DNA of 30,698 nt from Nemertoderma westbladi (GCA_032718475.1 JAUCBJ010002894.1:1-30698); one strand, 5' to 3'. Positions 10,144 to 21,137 are shown, counted from the stretch's first letter. Made by a program: numbers and translations. The notes: generated from the letters alone by a model not told the origin.

Positions 10144-10324
10144 TTTTAGTAAAAACAAAAAGCGTACATGACGTCACAGTATATTATACTATGACGCAAA
10201 TTTGTTGACCCCCCCCCCCCTCCCTCCCCCACCTCTATTAATTGACAGTGACGTCATTTATAACGACCTATTACCCATTTTATCTTACATATAAGATAAT
10301 GAACTCGTATCGATAGCAACCCAC

Positions 10325-10481
10325 CTTAACCACAGCCGGTTCCCACACAAACGCCTCGTAATTATCCGCAATATCTTCGTTGTTGATATCAACGCCGAAC
10401 CATATTCCGCCTTGGTAATGTTTCTGACGCAATCGGTTGAGAATATCCGTCGCGTCGAAACCAGCGTTGTCGCAAAGTTGT
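10325..10481 (-). CDS. CCT7: CCT7, penultimate visible exon (chaperonin TRiC/CCT subunit eta)
   Basis: The exon has one base completing an Arg codon, then 52 codons: [52 protein letters not shown]. This is the intermediate-to-equatorial region of CCT7 and is nearly unchanged from vertebrate orthologues. It includes the GVD...D...VWEP stretch that completes the nucleotide pocket in group II chaperonins. The acceptor is TCTCCCATTTCAG and the donor AAG/GTGGGT. The open frame reads on into both introns, but homology and splice signals define the exon. The intron on its 5' side (10482-19704) is almost wholly minisatellite. Confidence 0.96.
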
Positions 10482-10737
10482 CTGAAATGGGAGATAAAAT
10501 GCACCGACTGTAATAATTATTAATAATACTATTATAATACTATTAGTAATATTACTTTACGAAAAAAAAACCCCATACATACACAGTACGCTACACATAC
10601 TGTAAGGTGAGTAAGGATAGAATTGAAACAAAAAACAATTGGATTGATATGAATTTGATAAGGTTTCTAAGACGGGTATATCTAAATGGAACCAAAATAA
10701 TAAACGAAGGTTAACCAATATAATTGAGTATCAACAA

Positions 10738-13700
10738 TTCTACACGCTTGTACTAACCGTGGTATACTCTACACGCTTGTACTAACCGTGGTATACTCTA
10801 TGCTTGTACTAACCGTGGTATACTCTATGGTTGTACTAACCGTGGTATGCTCTACACGCTTGTACTAACCGTGGTATACTCTACACGCTTGTACTAACCG
10901 TGGTATACTCTATGCTTGTACTAACCGTGGTATACTCTATGGTTGTACTAACCGTGGTATGCTCTACACGCTTGTACTAACCGTGGTATACTCTATGCTT
11001 GTACTAACCGTGGTATACTCTATGGTTGTACTAACCGTGGTATACTCTACATGCTTGTACTAACCGTTGTATACTCTATGCTTGTACTAACCGTGGTATA
11101 CTCTATGCTTGTACTAACCGTGGTATACTCTACACGCTTGTACTAACCGTGGTATACTCTATGCTTGTACTAACCGTGGTATACTCTATGGTTGTACTAA
11201 CCGTGGTATACTCTACATGCTTGTACTAACCGTGGTATACTCCATGCTTGTACTTACCGTGGTATACTCTACATGCTTGTACTAACCGTTTGTACTAACC
11301 GTGGTACACTCTACATGCTTGTACTAACCGTGGTACACTCTACATGCTTGTACTAACCGTGGTATACTCTACATGCTTGTACTAACCGTGGTATACTATA
11401 TGCTTGTACTAACCGTGGTATACTCTATGCTTGTACTAACCGTGGTAAACTCTATGCCTTGTACTAACCGTGGTATACTCTATGCTTGTACTTACCGTGG
11501 TATACTCTACATGCTTGTACTAACCGTGGTATACTCTACATGCTTGTACTAACCGTGGTACACTCTACATGCTTGTACTAACCGTGGTATACTCTACATG
11601 CTTGTACTAACCGTGGTACACTCTACATGCTTGTACTAACCGTGGTACACTCTACATGCTTGTACTAACCGTGGTATACTCTACATGCTTGTACTAACCG
11701 TGGTATACTCTATGCTTGTACTAACCGTGGTATACTCTATGCTTGTACTAACCGTGGTATACTCTACATGCTTGTACTAACCGTGGTATACTCTACATGC
11801 TTGTACTAACCGTGGTATACTCTACACGCTTGTACTAACCGTTTGTACTAACCGTTTGTACTAACCGTGGTACACACTATGCTTGTACTAACCGTGGTAT
11901 ACTCTACATGCTTGTACTAACCGTGGTATACTCTACATGCTTGTACTAACCGTGGTATACTCTACATGCTTGTACTAACCGTGGTATACTCTACATGCTT
12001 GTACTAACCGTGGTACACTCTACATGCTTGTACTAACCGTGGTATACTCTACATGCTTGTACTAACCGTGGTACACTCTACATGCTTGTACTAACCGTGG
12101 TACACTCTACATGCTTGTACTAACCGTTTGTACTAACCGTGGTATACTCTATGCTTGTACTAACCGTGGTATACTCTACATGCTTGTACTAACCGTGGTA
12201 TACTCTACATGCTTGTACTAACCGTGGTATACTCTACATGCTTGTACTAACCGTGGTATACTCTACATGCTTGTACTAACCGTGGTACACTCTACATGCT
12301 TGTACTAACCGTGGTACACTCTACATGCTTGTACTAACCGTGGTACACTCTACATGCTTGTACTAACCGTGGTACACTCTACATGCTTGTACTAACCGTT
12401 TGTACTAACCGTTTGTACTAACCGTGGTATACTCTATGCTTGTACTAACCGTGGTATACTCTATGCTTGTACTAACCGTGGTACACTCTACATGCTTGTA
12501 CTAACCGTGGTATACTCTACATGCTTGTACTAACCGTGGTACACTCTACATGCTTGTACTAACCGTGGTACACTCTACATGCTTGTACTAACCGTTTGTA
12601 CTAACCGTTTGTACTAACCGTGGTATACTCTATGCTTGTACTAACCGTGGTATACTCTACATGCTTGTACTAACCGTGGTATACTCTACATGCTTGTACT
12701 AACCGTGGTATACTCTACATGCTTGTACTAACCGTGGTATACTCTACATGCTTGTACTAACCGTGGTATACTCTACATGCTTGTACTAACCGTGGTATAC
12801 TCTACATGCTTGTACTAACCGTGGTACACTCTACATGCTTGTACTAACCGTGGTACACACTACATGCTTGTACTAACCGTTTGTACTAACCGTTTGTACT
12901 AACCGTGGTATACTCTATGCTTGTACTAACCGTGGTATACTCTACATGCTTGTACTAACCGTGGTATACTCTACATGCTTGTACTAACCGTGGTATACTC
13001 TACATGCTTGTACTAACCGTGGTATACTCTACATGCTTGTACTAACCGTGGTATACTCTACATGCTTGTACTAACCGTGGTATACTCTACATGCTTGTAC
13101 TAACCGTGGTATACTCTACATGCTTGTACTAACCGTGGTACACTCTACATGCTTGTACTAACCGTGGTATACTCTACATGCTTGTACTAACCGTGGTACA
13201 CTCTACATGCTTGTACTAACCGTGGTACACACTACATGCTTGTACTAACCGTTTGTACTAACCGTTTGTACTAACCGTGGTATACTCTATGCTTGTACTA
13301 ACCGTGGTATACTCTACATGCTTGTACTAACCGTGGTATACTCTACATGCTTGTGCTAACCGTGGTATACTCTACATGCTTGTACTAACCGTGGTATACT
13401 CTACATGCTTGTACTAACCGTGGTACACTCTACATGCTTGTACTAACCGTGGTATACTCTACATGCTTGTACTAACCGTGGTACACTCTACATGCTTGTA
13501 CTAACCGTGGTACACTCTACATGCTTGTACTAACCGTGGTATACTCTACATGCTTGTACTAACCGTGGTATACTCTATGCTTGTACTAACCGTGGTATAC
13601 TCTATGCTTGTACTAACCGTGGTATACTCTACATGCTTGTACTAACCGTGGTATACTCTACATGCTTGTACTAACCGTGGTATACTCTACATGCTTGTAC

Positions 13701-15856
13701 TAACCGTTTGTACTAACCGTTTGTACTAACCGTGGTACACTCTACATGCTTGTACTAACCGTGGTATACTCTACATGCTTGTACTAACCGTGGTATACTC
13801 TATGCTTGTACTAACCGTGGTAAACTCTATGCCTTGTACTAACCGTGGTATACTCTATGCTTGTACTAACCGTGGTATACTCTACATGCTTGTACTAACC
13901 GTGGTATACTCTACATGCTTGTACTAACCGTGGTACACTCTACATGCTTGTACTAAACGTGGTATACTCTACATGCTTGTACTAACCGTGGTACACTCTA
14001 CATGCTTGTACTAACCGTGGTACACTCTACATGCTTGTACTAACCGTGGTATACTCTACATGCTTGTACTAACCGTGGTATACTCTATGCTTGTACTAAC
14101 CGTGGTATACTCTACATGCTTGTACTAACCGTGGTATACTCTATGCTTGTACTAACCGTGGTATACTCTATGCTTGTACTAACCGTGGTATACTCTATGC
14201 TTGTACTAACCGTGGTATACTCTATGCTTGTACTTACCGTGGTATACTCTATGCTTGTACTTACCGTGGTATACTCTATGCTTGTACTAACCGTGGTATA
14301 CTCTATGCTTGTACTAACCGTGGTATACTCTATGCTTGTACTAACCGTGGTATACTCTATGCTTGTACTAACCATGGTATACTCTATGCTTGTACTAACC
14401 GTGGTATACTCTATGTTTGTACTAACCGTGGTATACTATATGCTTGTACTAACCGTGGTATACTCTATGCTTGTACTAACCGTGGTATACTCTATGCTTG
14501 TACTAACCGTGGTATACTCTATGTTTGTACTAACCGTGGTATACTATATGCTTGTACTAACCGTGGTATACTCTATGCCTGTACTTACCGTGGTATACTC
14601 TATGCTTGTACTTACCGTGGTATACTCTATGCTTGTACTTACCGTGGTATACTCTATGCTTGTACTAACCGTGGTATACTCTATGCTTGTACTAACCGTG
14701 GTATACTTTATGGTTGTACTAACCGTGGTACACTCTACATGCTTGTACTAACCGTGGTATACTCTATGCTTGTACTAACCGTGGTATACTCTATGCTTGC
14801 ACTAACCGTGGTATACTATATGCTTGTACTAACCGTGGTATACTATATGCTTGTACTAACCGTGGTATACTCTATGCTTGTACTAACCGTGGTATACTCT
14901 ATGCTTGTACTAACCGTGGTACACTCTGTTTGTATTAACCGTGGTATACTATATGCTTGTACTAACCGTGGTATACTATATGCTTGTACTAACCGTGGTA
15001 TACTCTATGCTTGTACTTAACGCGGTATACTCTATGCTTGTATTAACCGTGGTACTAACCATGGTATACTCTATGCTTGTACTTACCGTGGTATACTCTA
15101 TGCTTGTACTAACCGTGGTATACTCTATGCTTGTACTAACCGTGGTATACTCTATGTTTGTACTAACCGTGGTACACTCTACATGCTTGTACTAACCGTG
15201 GTATACTCTATGTTTGTACTAACCGTGGTATACTCTACATGCTTGTACTAACCGTGGTATACTCTATGCTTGTACTAACCGTGGTATACTCTATGCTTGC
15301 ACTAACCGTGGTATACTATATGCTTCTACTAACCGTGGTATACTATATGCTTGTACTAACCGTGGTATACTCTATGCTTGTACTAACCGTGGTATACTCT
15401 ATGCTTGTACTAACCGTGGTACACTCTGTTTGTACTAACCGTGGTATACTATATGCTTGTACTAACCGTGGTATACTATATGCTTGTACTAACCGTGGTA
15501 TACTCTATGTTTGTACTAACCGTGGTATACTCTACATGCTTGTACTAACCGTGGTATACTCTATGCTTGTACTAACCGTGGTATACTCTATGCTTGCATT
15601 AACCGTGGTATACTATATGCTTGTACTAACCGTGGTATACTATATGCTTGTACTAACCGTGGTATACTCTATGCTTGTACTAACCGTGGTATACTCTATG
15701 CTTGTACTAACCGTGGTACACTCTGTTTGTACTAACCGTGGTATACTATATGCTTGTACTAACCGTGGTATACTATATGCTTGTACTAACCGTGGTATAC
15801 TCTATGCTTGTACTTACCGCGGTATACTCTATGCTTGTATTAACCGTGGTACTAAC
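10738..15856. repeat. Minisatellite array, left block, 27/29-bp units derived from a splice donor
   Basis: The monomer core on the + strand is TTGTACTAACCGTGGTATAC, followed by TCTATGC (27 bp) or TCTACATGC (29 bp). From 10738 to about 14100 the 29-bp form dominates, mixed with 13-base partial units (TTTGTACTAACCG) that recur in groups near 11840, 12125, 12395, 12590, 12880, 13250 and 13705, so there is a higher-order pattern. After 14110 the 27-bp form dominates. There, larger blocks repeat starting at 14739, 15239 and 15537. On the minus strand the core contains ATACCACG/GTTAGTAC, matching the CCT7 exon end and donor at 19705. Confidence 0.97.
15849..15856. repeat. Target site duplication of the hAT element, left
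   Basis: GTACTAAC directly precedes the inverted terminus at 15857 and is repeated exactly at 17491-17498. Eight bases is the hAT hallmark. The target lies within a minisatellite monomer. Confidence 0.93.
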
Positions 15857-16132
15857 TAGGGATGTCCCGGAATTCCGTTCCGGCCGGAATTCCGGCTGTT
15901 TTTGCCCGATTCCGGTTCTGGCCGGAATTGCCGGAATGGGGTCAATTCCGGCCGGAATTTTACCGGAATTACCAGGTTCCTTACTAGTTTGATAGTTGCA
16001 ATTAGTTTGTTAAATTATTATCAACATTTATATATTTTTTAAACATTATTACCAATTATATCGTTTAAGATACTTTTCAACACTTGTAAAAAAAGTATAG
16101 TTTTTTTCGACCGTTAGAGCTCTAACATTTAA

Positions 16133-16276
16133 GGATGAAAGACATAGATGCCCCCTGGTTAGTCCCTTCAAACCATTCGTGCCGAATCGAAAACTGCCTT
16201 GGACCACATGCGGGGATCGAACCCACGACCTCCAGAGAGATGGGAATTCAATGCAACCACTACACCAAGGTGGAAC
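16133..16276 (-). mobile_element. tRNA-derived SINE, copy 1 (inside the hAT element)
   Basis: On the minus strand GTTCCACCTTGG leads into an A box (TGGTGTAGTGGTT, plus-strand 16255-16267) and a B box (GGTTCGATCC, 16214-16223). A conserved body follows, with CGGCACGAATGGTTTGAAG, GGACTAACCAG and GGGGGCAT. The same body is found at 24015-24185. The tRNA-like part does not fold as a functional tRNA: the acceptor stem is only partly paired and there is no recognisable anticodon arm. It is therefore a SINE with an RNA polymerase III promoter. Confidence 0.8.
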
Positions 16277-16515
16277 CTAAATAACCTATTTAACGAGGGA
16301 AAATTCACAGCCACCCCGTTTATTACAGTGAATGCAGTCTTGATGGGTATGTAACACATTACCAAAAAAATTCACCTGGTAATCAAAATAAAATGGTCCC
16401 ACCATCTGTTACACCACTTATAGTATTCATATACAATTCTAAATAACCCTTTTAATTTACATTAACTAATTAAACCCTTTGACGTTCTGAAGATATTTTA
16501 TGAAATGCATCATTA

Positions 16516-16861
16516 GGCCCGTGCTCCACTGGTAAGTCGTAAGTCGCTTAGTCAGAATGTCAAAATGAATGGCTCCTGGCTCCATTGGTAACACAGGTCA
16601 TAAGTCAATTGATAAAAAATATAAAATGCGTGTCTCACATTTACTGCATATTTATACCCAAAGTAACCAATCACAGGCATCTTGGCGGATATAACACATG
16701 ATTCATTGTCAAAAGATGGAACATGGGACATAATCACTTTCGACTCATAGGTCGTAACTTACGATTTACCAGTGGAGACGCTCAATTGTCAAATTTCAAT
16801 TGTCAAAAGATGGATCATGTCTGACTAAGACTACATAAGACTTAGCAGTGGAGCACGGGCC
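16516..16861. mobile_element. Foldback/MITE-like element nested in the hAT element
   Basis: Arms of about 40 bp are inverted: GGCCCGTGCTCCACTG at 16516-16531 and its complement ending at 16861, both followed inward by sequence leading to CTTAGTCAG. The motif CTCCAYTGGTAA...CGTAAG recurs twice more inside (about 16570-16605, and inverted at about 16745-16780), so each side has two nested arms. No clear target duplication or coding sequence is visible. The superfamily is not assigned. Confidence 0.7.
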
Positions 16862-17490
16862 GTCACGGGTGGTTTTTCTCAATTTGCTTATAAAATGACG
16901 TTTTTTAGATTGATTTTACATTACTTTACATTAAATTTATATTATTTTACTTTGAATTATTAATTATGATAATATTATGATTGGTATAGTCCAACGTAGT
17001 AGTCCAACGTACGTTATTACAATACATACATGCATGTCACTGTAATATGCTCCTTTCCCTTAAAGACACCAGGATATTGCACCAAAGGACCTAATGACGC
17101 GAAACCATAGGTTTTTGGTTAACGTAGGTTCTTAGGTATGAGTCTAAAGGCTAAAAACCTAACCTTTGGCCAAAGTTATAGATTTTAGAAAAAAATTATA
17201 TTGAATTCCCTGTCGTTCAATGCCGAAGTACCATCCCGTCCCCATAATAGGCCATAACGGGCCAGGCCATTCTCCACTCCACCCACCTTAATCCCCCCCA
17301 AGGTTCTGATTCATCTCATTAACAAACTTAGCTGTAGAAATTAAAAAAATCCATTTGGTTCACAAAAAATTATAAAGTTTCATGGGTCATTTAGTGTATT
17401 TCATTAATTATAGAAAATTCCGGTTCCGGCATGTTGAATTCCGGTTCCGGTTCCGGCCGGAATCAAAATATCGATTCCGGGACATCCCTA

Positions 17491-17498
17491 GTACTAAC
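17491..17498. repeat. Target site duplication of the hAT element, right
   Basis: GTACTAAC follows the right terminus directly and equals 15849-15856. Confidence 0.93.
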
Positions 17499-19700
17499 CA
17501 TGGTATACTCTATGATTGTACTTACCGCGGTATACTCTATGCTTGTACTAACCGTGGTATACTATATGCTTGTACTAACCGTGGTATACTCTATGCTTGT
17601 ACTAACCGTGGTATACTCTATGCTTGTACAAACCGTGGTACACTCTACATGCTTGTACTAACCGTGGTATACTATATGCTTGTACAAACCGTGGTATACT
17701 CTATGCTTGTACTTACCGTGGTATACTCTATGCTTGTACTAACCGTGGTATACTCTATGCCTTGTACTTTCCGTGGTATACTTTATGCTTCTACTAACCG
17801 TGGTACACTCTACAGTATACATGCTTGTACTAACCGTGGTATACTCTATGCTTGTACTAACCGTGGTATACTCTATGTTTGTACAAACCGTGGTACACTC
17901 TACATGCTTGTACTAACCGTGGTATACTCTATGCTTGTACTAACCGTGGTATACTCTATGTTTGTACAAACCGTGGTACACTCTACATGCTTGTACTAAC
18001 CGTGGTATACTCTATGCTTGTACTAACCGCGGTATACTCTATGCTTGTACTAACCGTGGTAAACTCTATGCCTTGTACTAACCGTGGTATACTCTATGCT
18101 TGTACTAACCGTGGTATACTCTATGTTTGTACAAACCGTGGTACACTCTACATGCTTGTACTAACCGTGGTATACTCTATGCTTGTACTAACCGTGGTAT
18201 ACTCTATGCTTGTACTAACCGTGGTATACTCTATGCTTGTACTAACCGTGGTATACTCTATGCTTGTACTAACCGTGGTATACTCTATGCTTGTACTAAC
18301 CGTGGTATACTCTATGCTTGTACTAACCGTGGTATACTATATGCTTGTACTAACCGTGGTATACTCTATGCTTGTACTTACCGTGGTATACTCTATGCTT
18401 GTACTAACCGTGGTATACTTTATGCTTGTACTAACCGTGGTATACTCTATGTTTGTACAAACCGTGGTACACTCTACATGCTTGTACTAACCGTGGTATA
18501 CTCTATGCTTGTACTAACCGTGGTATACTCTATGCTTGTACTAACCGTGGTATACTTTATGCTTGTACTAACCGTGGTACACTCTACATGCTTGTACTAA
18601 CCGTGGTATACTCTATGCTTGTACTAACCGTGGTATACTCTATGCTTGTACTAACCGTGGTATACTCTATGCTTGTACTAACCGTGGTATACTCTATGCT
18701 TGTACTAACCGTGGTATACTCTATGCTTGTACTAACCGTGGTATACTCTATGCTTGTACTAACCGTGGTATACTATATGCTTGTACTAACCGTGGTATAC
18801 TCTATGCTTGTACTTACCGTGGTATACTCTATGCTTGTACTAACCGTGGTATACTTTATGCTTGTACTAACCGTGGTATACTCTATGTTTGTACAAACCG
18901 TGGTACACTCTACATGCTTGTACTAACCGTGGTATACTCTATGCTTGTACTAACCGTGGTATACTCTATGCTTGTACTAACCGTGGTATACTTTATGCTT
19001 GTACTAACCGTGGTATACTATATGCTTGTACTAACCGTGGTATACTCTACACGCTTGTACTAACCGTGGTATACTCTATGCTTGTACTAACCGTGGTATA
19101 CTCTATGTTTGTACAAACCGTGGTACACTCTACATGCTTGTACTAACCGTGGTATACTCTATGCTTGTACTAACCGTGGTATACTCTATGCTTGTACTAA
19201 CCGTGGGATACTCTATGCTTGTTCTAACCGTGGTACACTCTATGCTTGTACTAACCGTGGTATACTCTATGGTTGTACTAACCGTGGTATACTCTACATG
19301 CTTGTACTAACCGTGGTATACTCTATGCTTGTACTTACCGTGGTATACTCTATGCTTGTACTTACCGTGGTATACTCTATGTTTGTACTAACCGTGGTAT
19401 ACTCTATGTTTGTACTAACCGTGGTATACTCTATGCTTGTACTAACCGTGGTATACTCTACATGCTTGTATTAACCGTGGTATACTCTATGCTTGTACTA
19501 ACCGTGGTATACTCTATGCTTGTACTAACCGTGGTATACTCTATGCTTGTACTAACCGTGGTATACTCTATGCTTGTACTAACCGTGGTATACTCTACAT
19601 GCTTGTATTAACCGTGGTATACTCTATGCTTGTACTAACCGTGGTATACTCTATGCTTGTACTAACCGTGGTATACTCATACTCTATGTTTGTACTTTAC
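17491..19700. repeat. Minisatellite array, right block, adjoining the CCT7 splice donor
   Basis: The same 27-bp unit as the left block continues to the CCT7 exon. Units with TTTGTACAAACC and CACTCTACATG mark larger blocks starting near 17877, 18127, 18453, 18889 and 19109. Several units carry CTTACCG (minus-strand CGGTAAG, a full donor consensus), and two near 15815 and 17520 keep CTTACCGCGG exactly as in the exon junction. Exon and array merge without a gap at about 19690-19710. The open frames seen here are by-products of a stop-free 27-base period. Confidence 0.97.
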
Positions 19701-19704
19701 TTAC

Positions 19705-19807
19705 CGCGGTATTATCTCCAAAGCTCGCGCAACACTAGCTATAAGTAACTGCTGCTTTCCGCAAATAGACCGTGAATGGTCTCGGAGATATTTGCTCAAT
19801 TCCATTT
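19705..19807 (-). CDS. CCT7: CCT7, earliest visible exon (chaperonin TRiC/CCT subunit eta)
   Basis: After the acceptor TGCATTTTTTCAG the exon has AA (completing Glu), 33 codons [33 protein letters not shown], and CG, the first two bases of the Arg codon finished by the next exon. This matches the CCT7 segment [13 protein letters not shown]...GKQQLLI...ALEIIPR. The donor CG/GTAAGT is consensus. Some positions differ from usual orthologues (LIASVARA for LIGAYAKA), which may be lineage-specific. Reading past the donor gives CGG TAA, an immediate stop. Earlier exons (about three quarters of the protein) are not found in the window and are presumably to the right of it. Confidence 0.93.
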
Positions 19808-21137
19808 CTGAAAAAATGCAATAAAATAGTTAATACTATAAAGTAATTCCAAAAAATTTCTGTAGGGGTTATAGTGAGCCCCCTTAAAGCTGACTGGTCC
19901 CTGTAGGTATTTAGCAATTTTGATCGGTTCTTGGAAATGTGTTATTTATTTGCTGTAGGGTAGGTTTCGCAGGGTACTTATCTTTACTGGACTTGCTGAG
20001 AAATATAACACACCAAAAGTGTGGGGCTTAGTAATTAATTTAGTGCAAAGATATAATATTTCTGATCTATATTTGGACTTGCTGAGAAAGTAATGTTCTT
20101 CGATAAGAGAACAGTCTCGGAAATAAGCACTTTTTGTCACTAATTTTAATTTACCCAAATTCAATTATGCTGTCTGAGTGTTTTAGGTTTTGCAGGAATT
20201 GCACCTAAAATGCCATCGAATGCAAAATGCAATACACGAGGGCAGAACATCTGAATTTCGGTTAAATTAAATTACAGTAGTGACAATAAGTTATTTCTGA
20301 CACGTTTATTTTTACCAACAACTATTTTATCTACAACAAATTTATCCTTTTTTTTTATCTATTAGAGCCTACATTAATAAAACTCGTTTCCGATGAAAAA
20401 AATTAATTTCGCACTCCCATCTTCAGGCCGTACATTAACGACCTTGATTTACGATGTACAGTATTTCCAGTATGCAGGAATGTCACCACGTCATTATTTA
20501 GTTGTTTTAGAAAGTTTTAAGTTCCTAACTACAAATAATTCCCCACAAATAAATAAAATTAAATTCTCCATTGTCTCACTTTAATGTTTTACTGCCCATG
20601 TTTTATTATTTCCCTGCCATCAGGTCTTGAACTAATAACACAAGCAGCTGTCGGTCGATTGAGCTACAATTTTGCAATTTCTACCACAAATCTAGTGATA
20701 GGAAGTAGTCGAAAGATGCACTTTTGATCTGTTTTCTAGAAATTTTAGTGAGAAAAAATGTGGACTTTTCAGATAAAAGTAATTTTTTCACAGGAATGAC
20801 TCGCTGAGAAAAAATGGCCCGTATTTTCGTCTGGCTCTAAGGCACGTGCCTTATATGCCTTAAGGTTAATCCGACACTGCCCTATCTGGTGTTAATAGTT
20901 CATATACGATGCACCTGGCATCTGCTTCTTTGAGGAATTCAATTATTACCCAATACTAGTAGGGGGTAAAGTGTAAACCACATACAGACATCAATATCGT
21001 ATGTCTTTTTATTTATTGCTGTTTGTTATTACCGTACCTACCTACTACTGTATGTTAATAAACTGTACCAGTCATTCCAGTGCTGCAGTGTCAGTACGAA
21101 TTAATATAGTGCCGTACCGTACCGATTATCACTAGTA
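19808..21137. other. Non-coding stretch between the CCT7 exon and PDHB
   Basis: The stretch is AT-rich with no supported gene. A frame of 63 codons at 20393 resembles nothing known. GTACC-type short repeats appear just before the PDHB start (about 21109-21123). PDHB promoter elements must lie here, but no TATA box or initiator is convincing. Confidence 0.6.

Larger units (their letters stand above)
7723..10324 (-). other. CCT7 last intron, 2602 bp, repeat-rich
   Basis: The intron runs from the donor AAG/GTGGGT at 10324 to the acceptor at 7723. It holds no gene. It contains two members of a GTCTGTC-rich dispersed repeat (7991-8117, 9661-9760), a 96-bp imperfect tandem duplication (about 8763-8931), C-runs at 10055-10075 and 10209-10220, and several palindromes between those C-runs. 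Confidence 0.85.
15857..17490. mobile_element. Non-autonomous hAT-type DNA transposon (1634 bp)
   Basis: The element begins TAGGGATGTCCCGGAAT and ends with its exact 17-base reverse complement. It is flanked by identical 8-bp duplications (GTACTAAC), as in hAT transposons. Both ends carry clustered CCGGAATT-type subterminal motifs (about 15867-15971 and 17418-17480), plausible transposase-binding sites. No frame longer than about 65 codons fits a transposase, so it must be mobilised in trans. Inside it are a tRNA-derived SINE (16133-16276, minus) and a foldback element (16516-16861). Insertion post-dates at least the local array. Confidence 0.93.
10482..19704 (-). other. CCT7 intron, 9223 bp, expanded by minisatellite and hAT insertion
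   Basis: The donor is CCGCG/GTAAGT at 19704 and the acceptor TTTCAG at 10482. About 7.3 kb is the 27/29-bp array and 1634 bp is a hAT element. Only about 256 bases next to the acceptor (10482-10737) are ordinary intron, and almost nothing separates the donor from the array. The ancestral intron was thus probably about 0.3 kb. Confidence 0.9.

Noticed and set aside
10738-15856. CRISPR-like array of short repeats
   Set aside because: Units are head-to-tail with no unique spacers, and the context is animal DNA.
16168-16276. A functional tRNA gene on the minus strand
   Set aside because: A and B boxes are present, but the acceptor stem pairs only partly and a clear anticodon arm is missing; the same body recurs at 24015, so it is a SINE.
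14112-19474. Long open frames of repeated MLVLTVVYS or CTNRGILYA peptides
   Set aside because: They follow from a stop-free 27-base tandem period in an intron; no gene structure or varied protein content supports coding.
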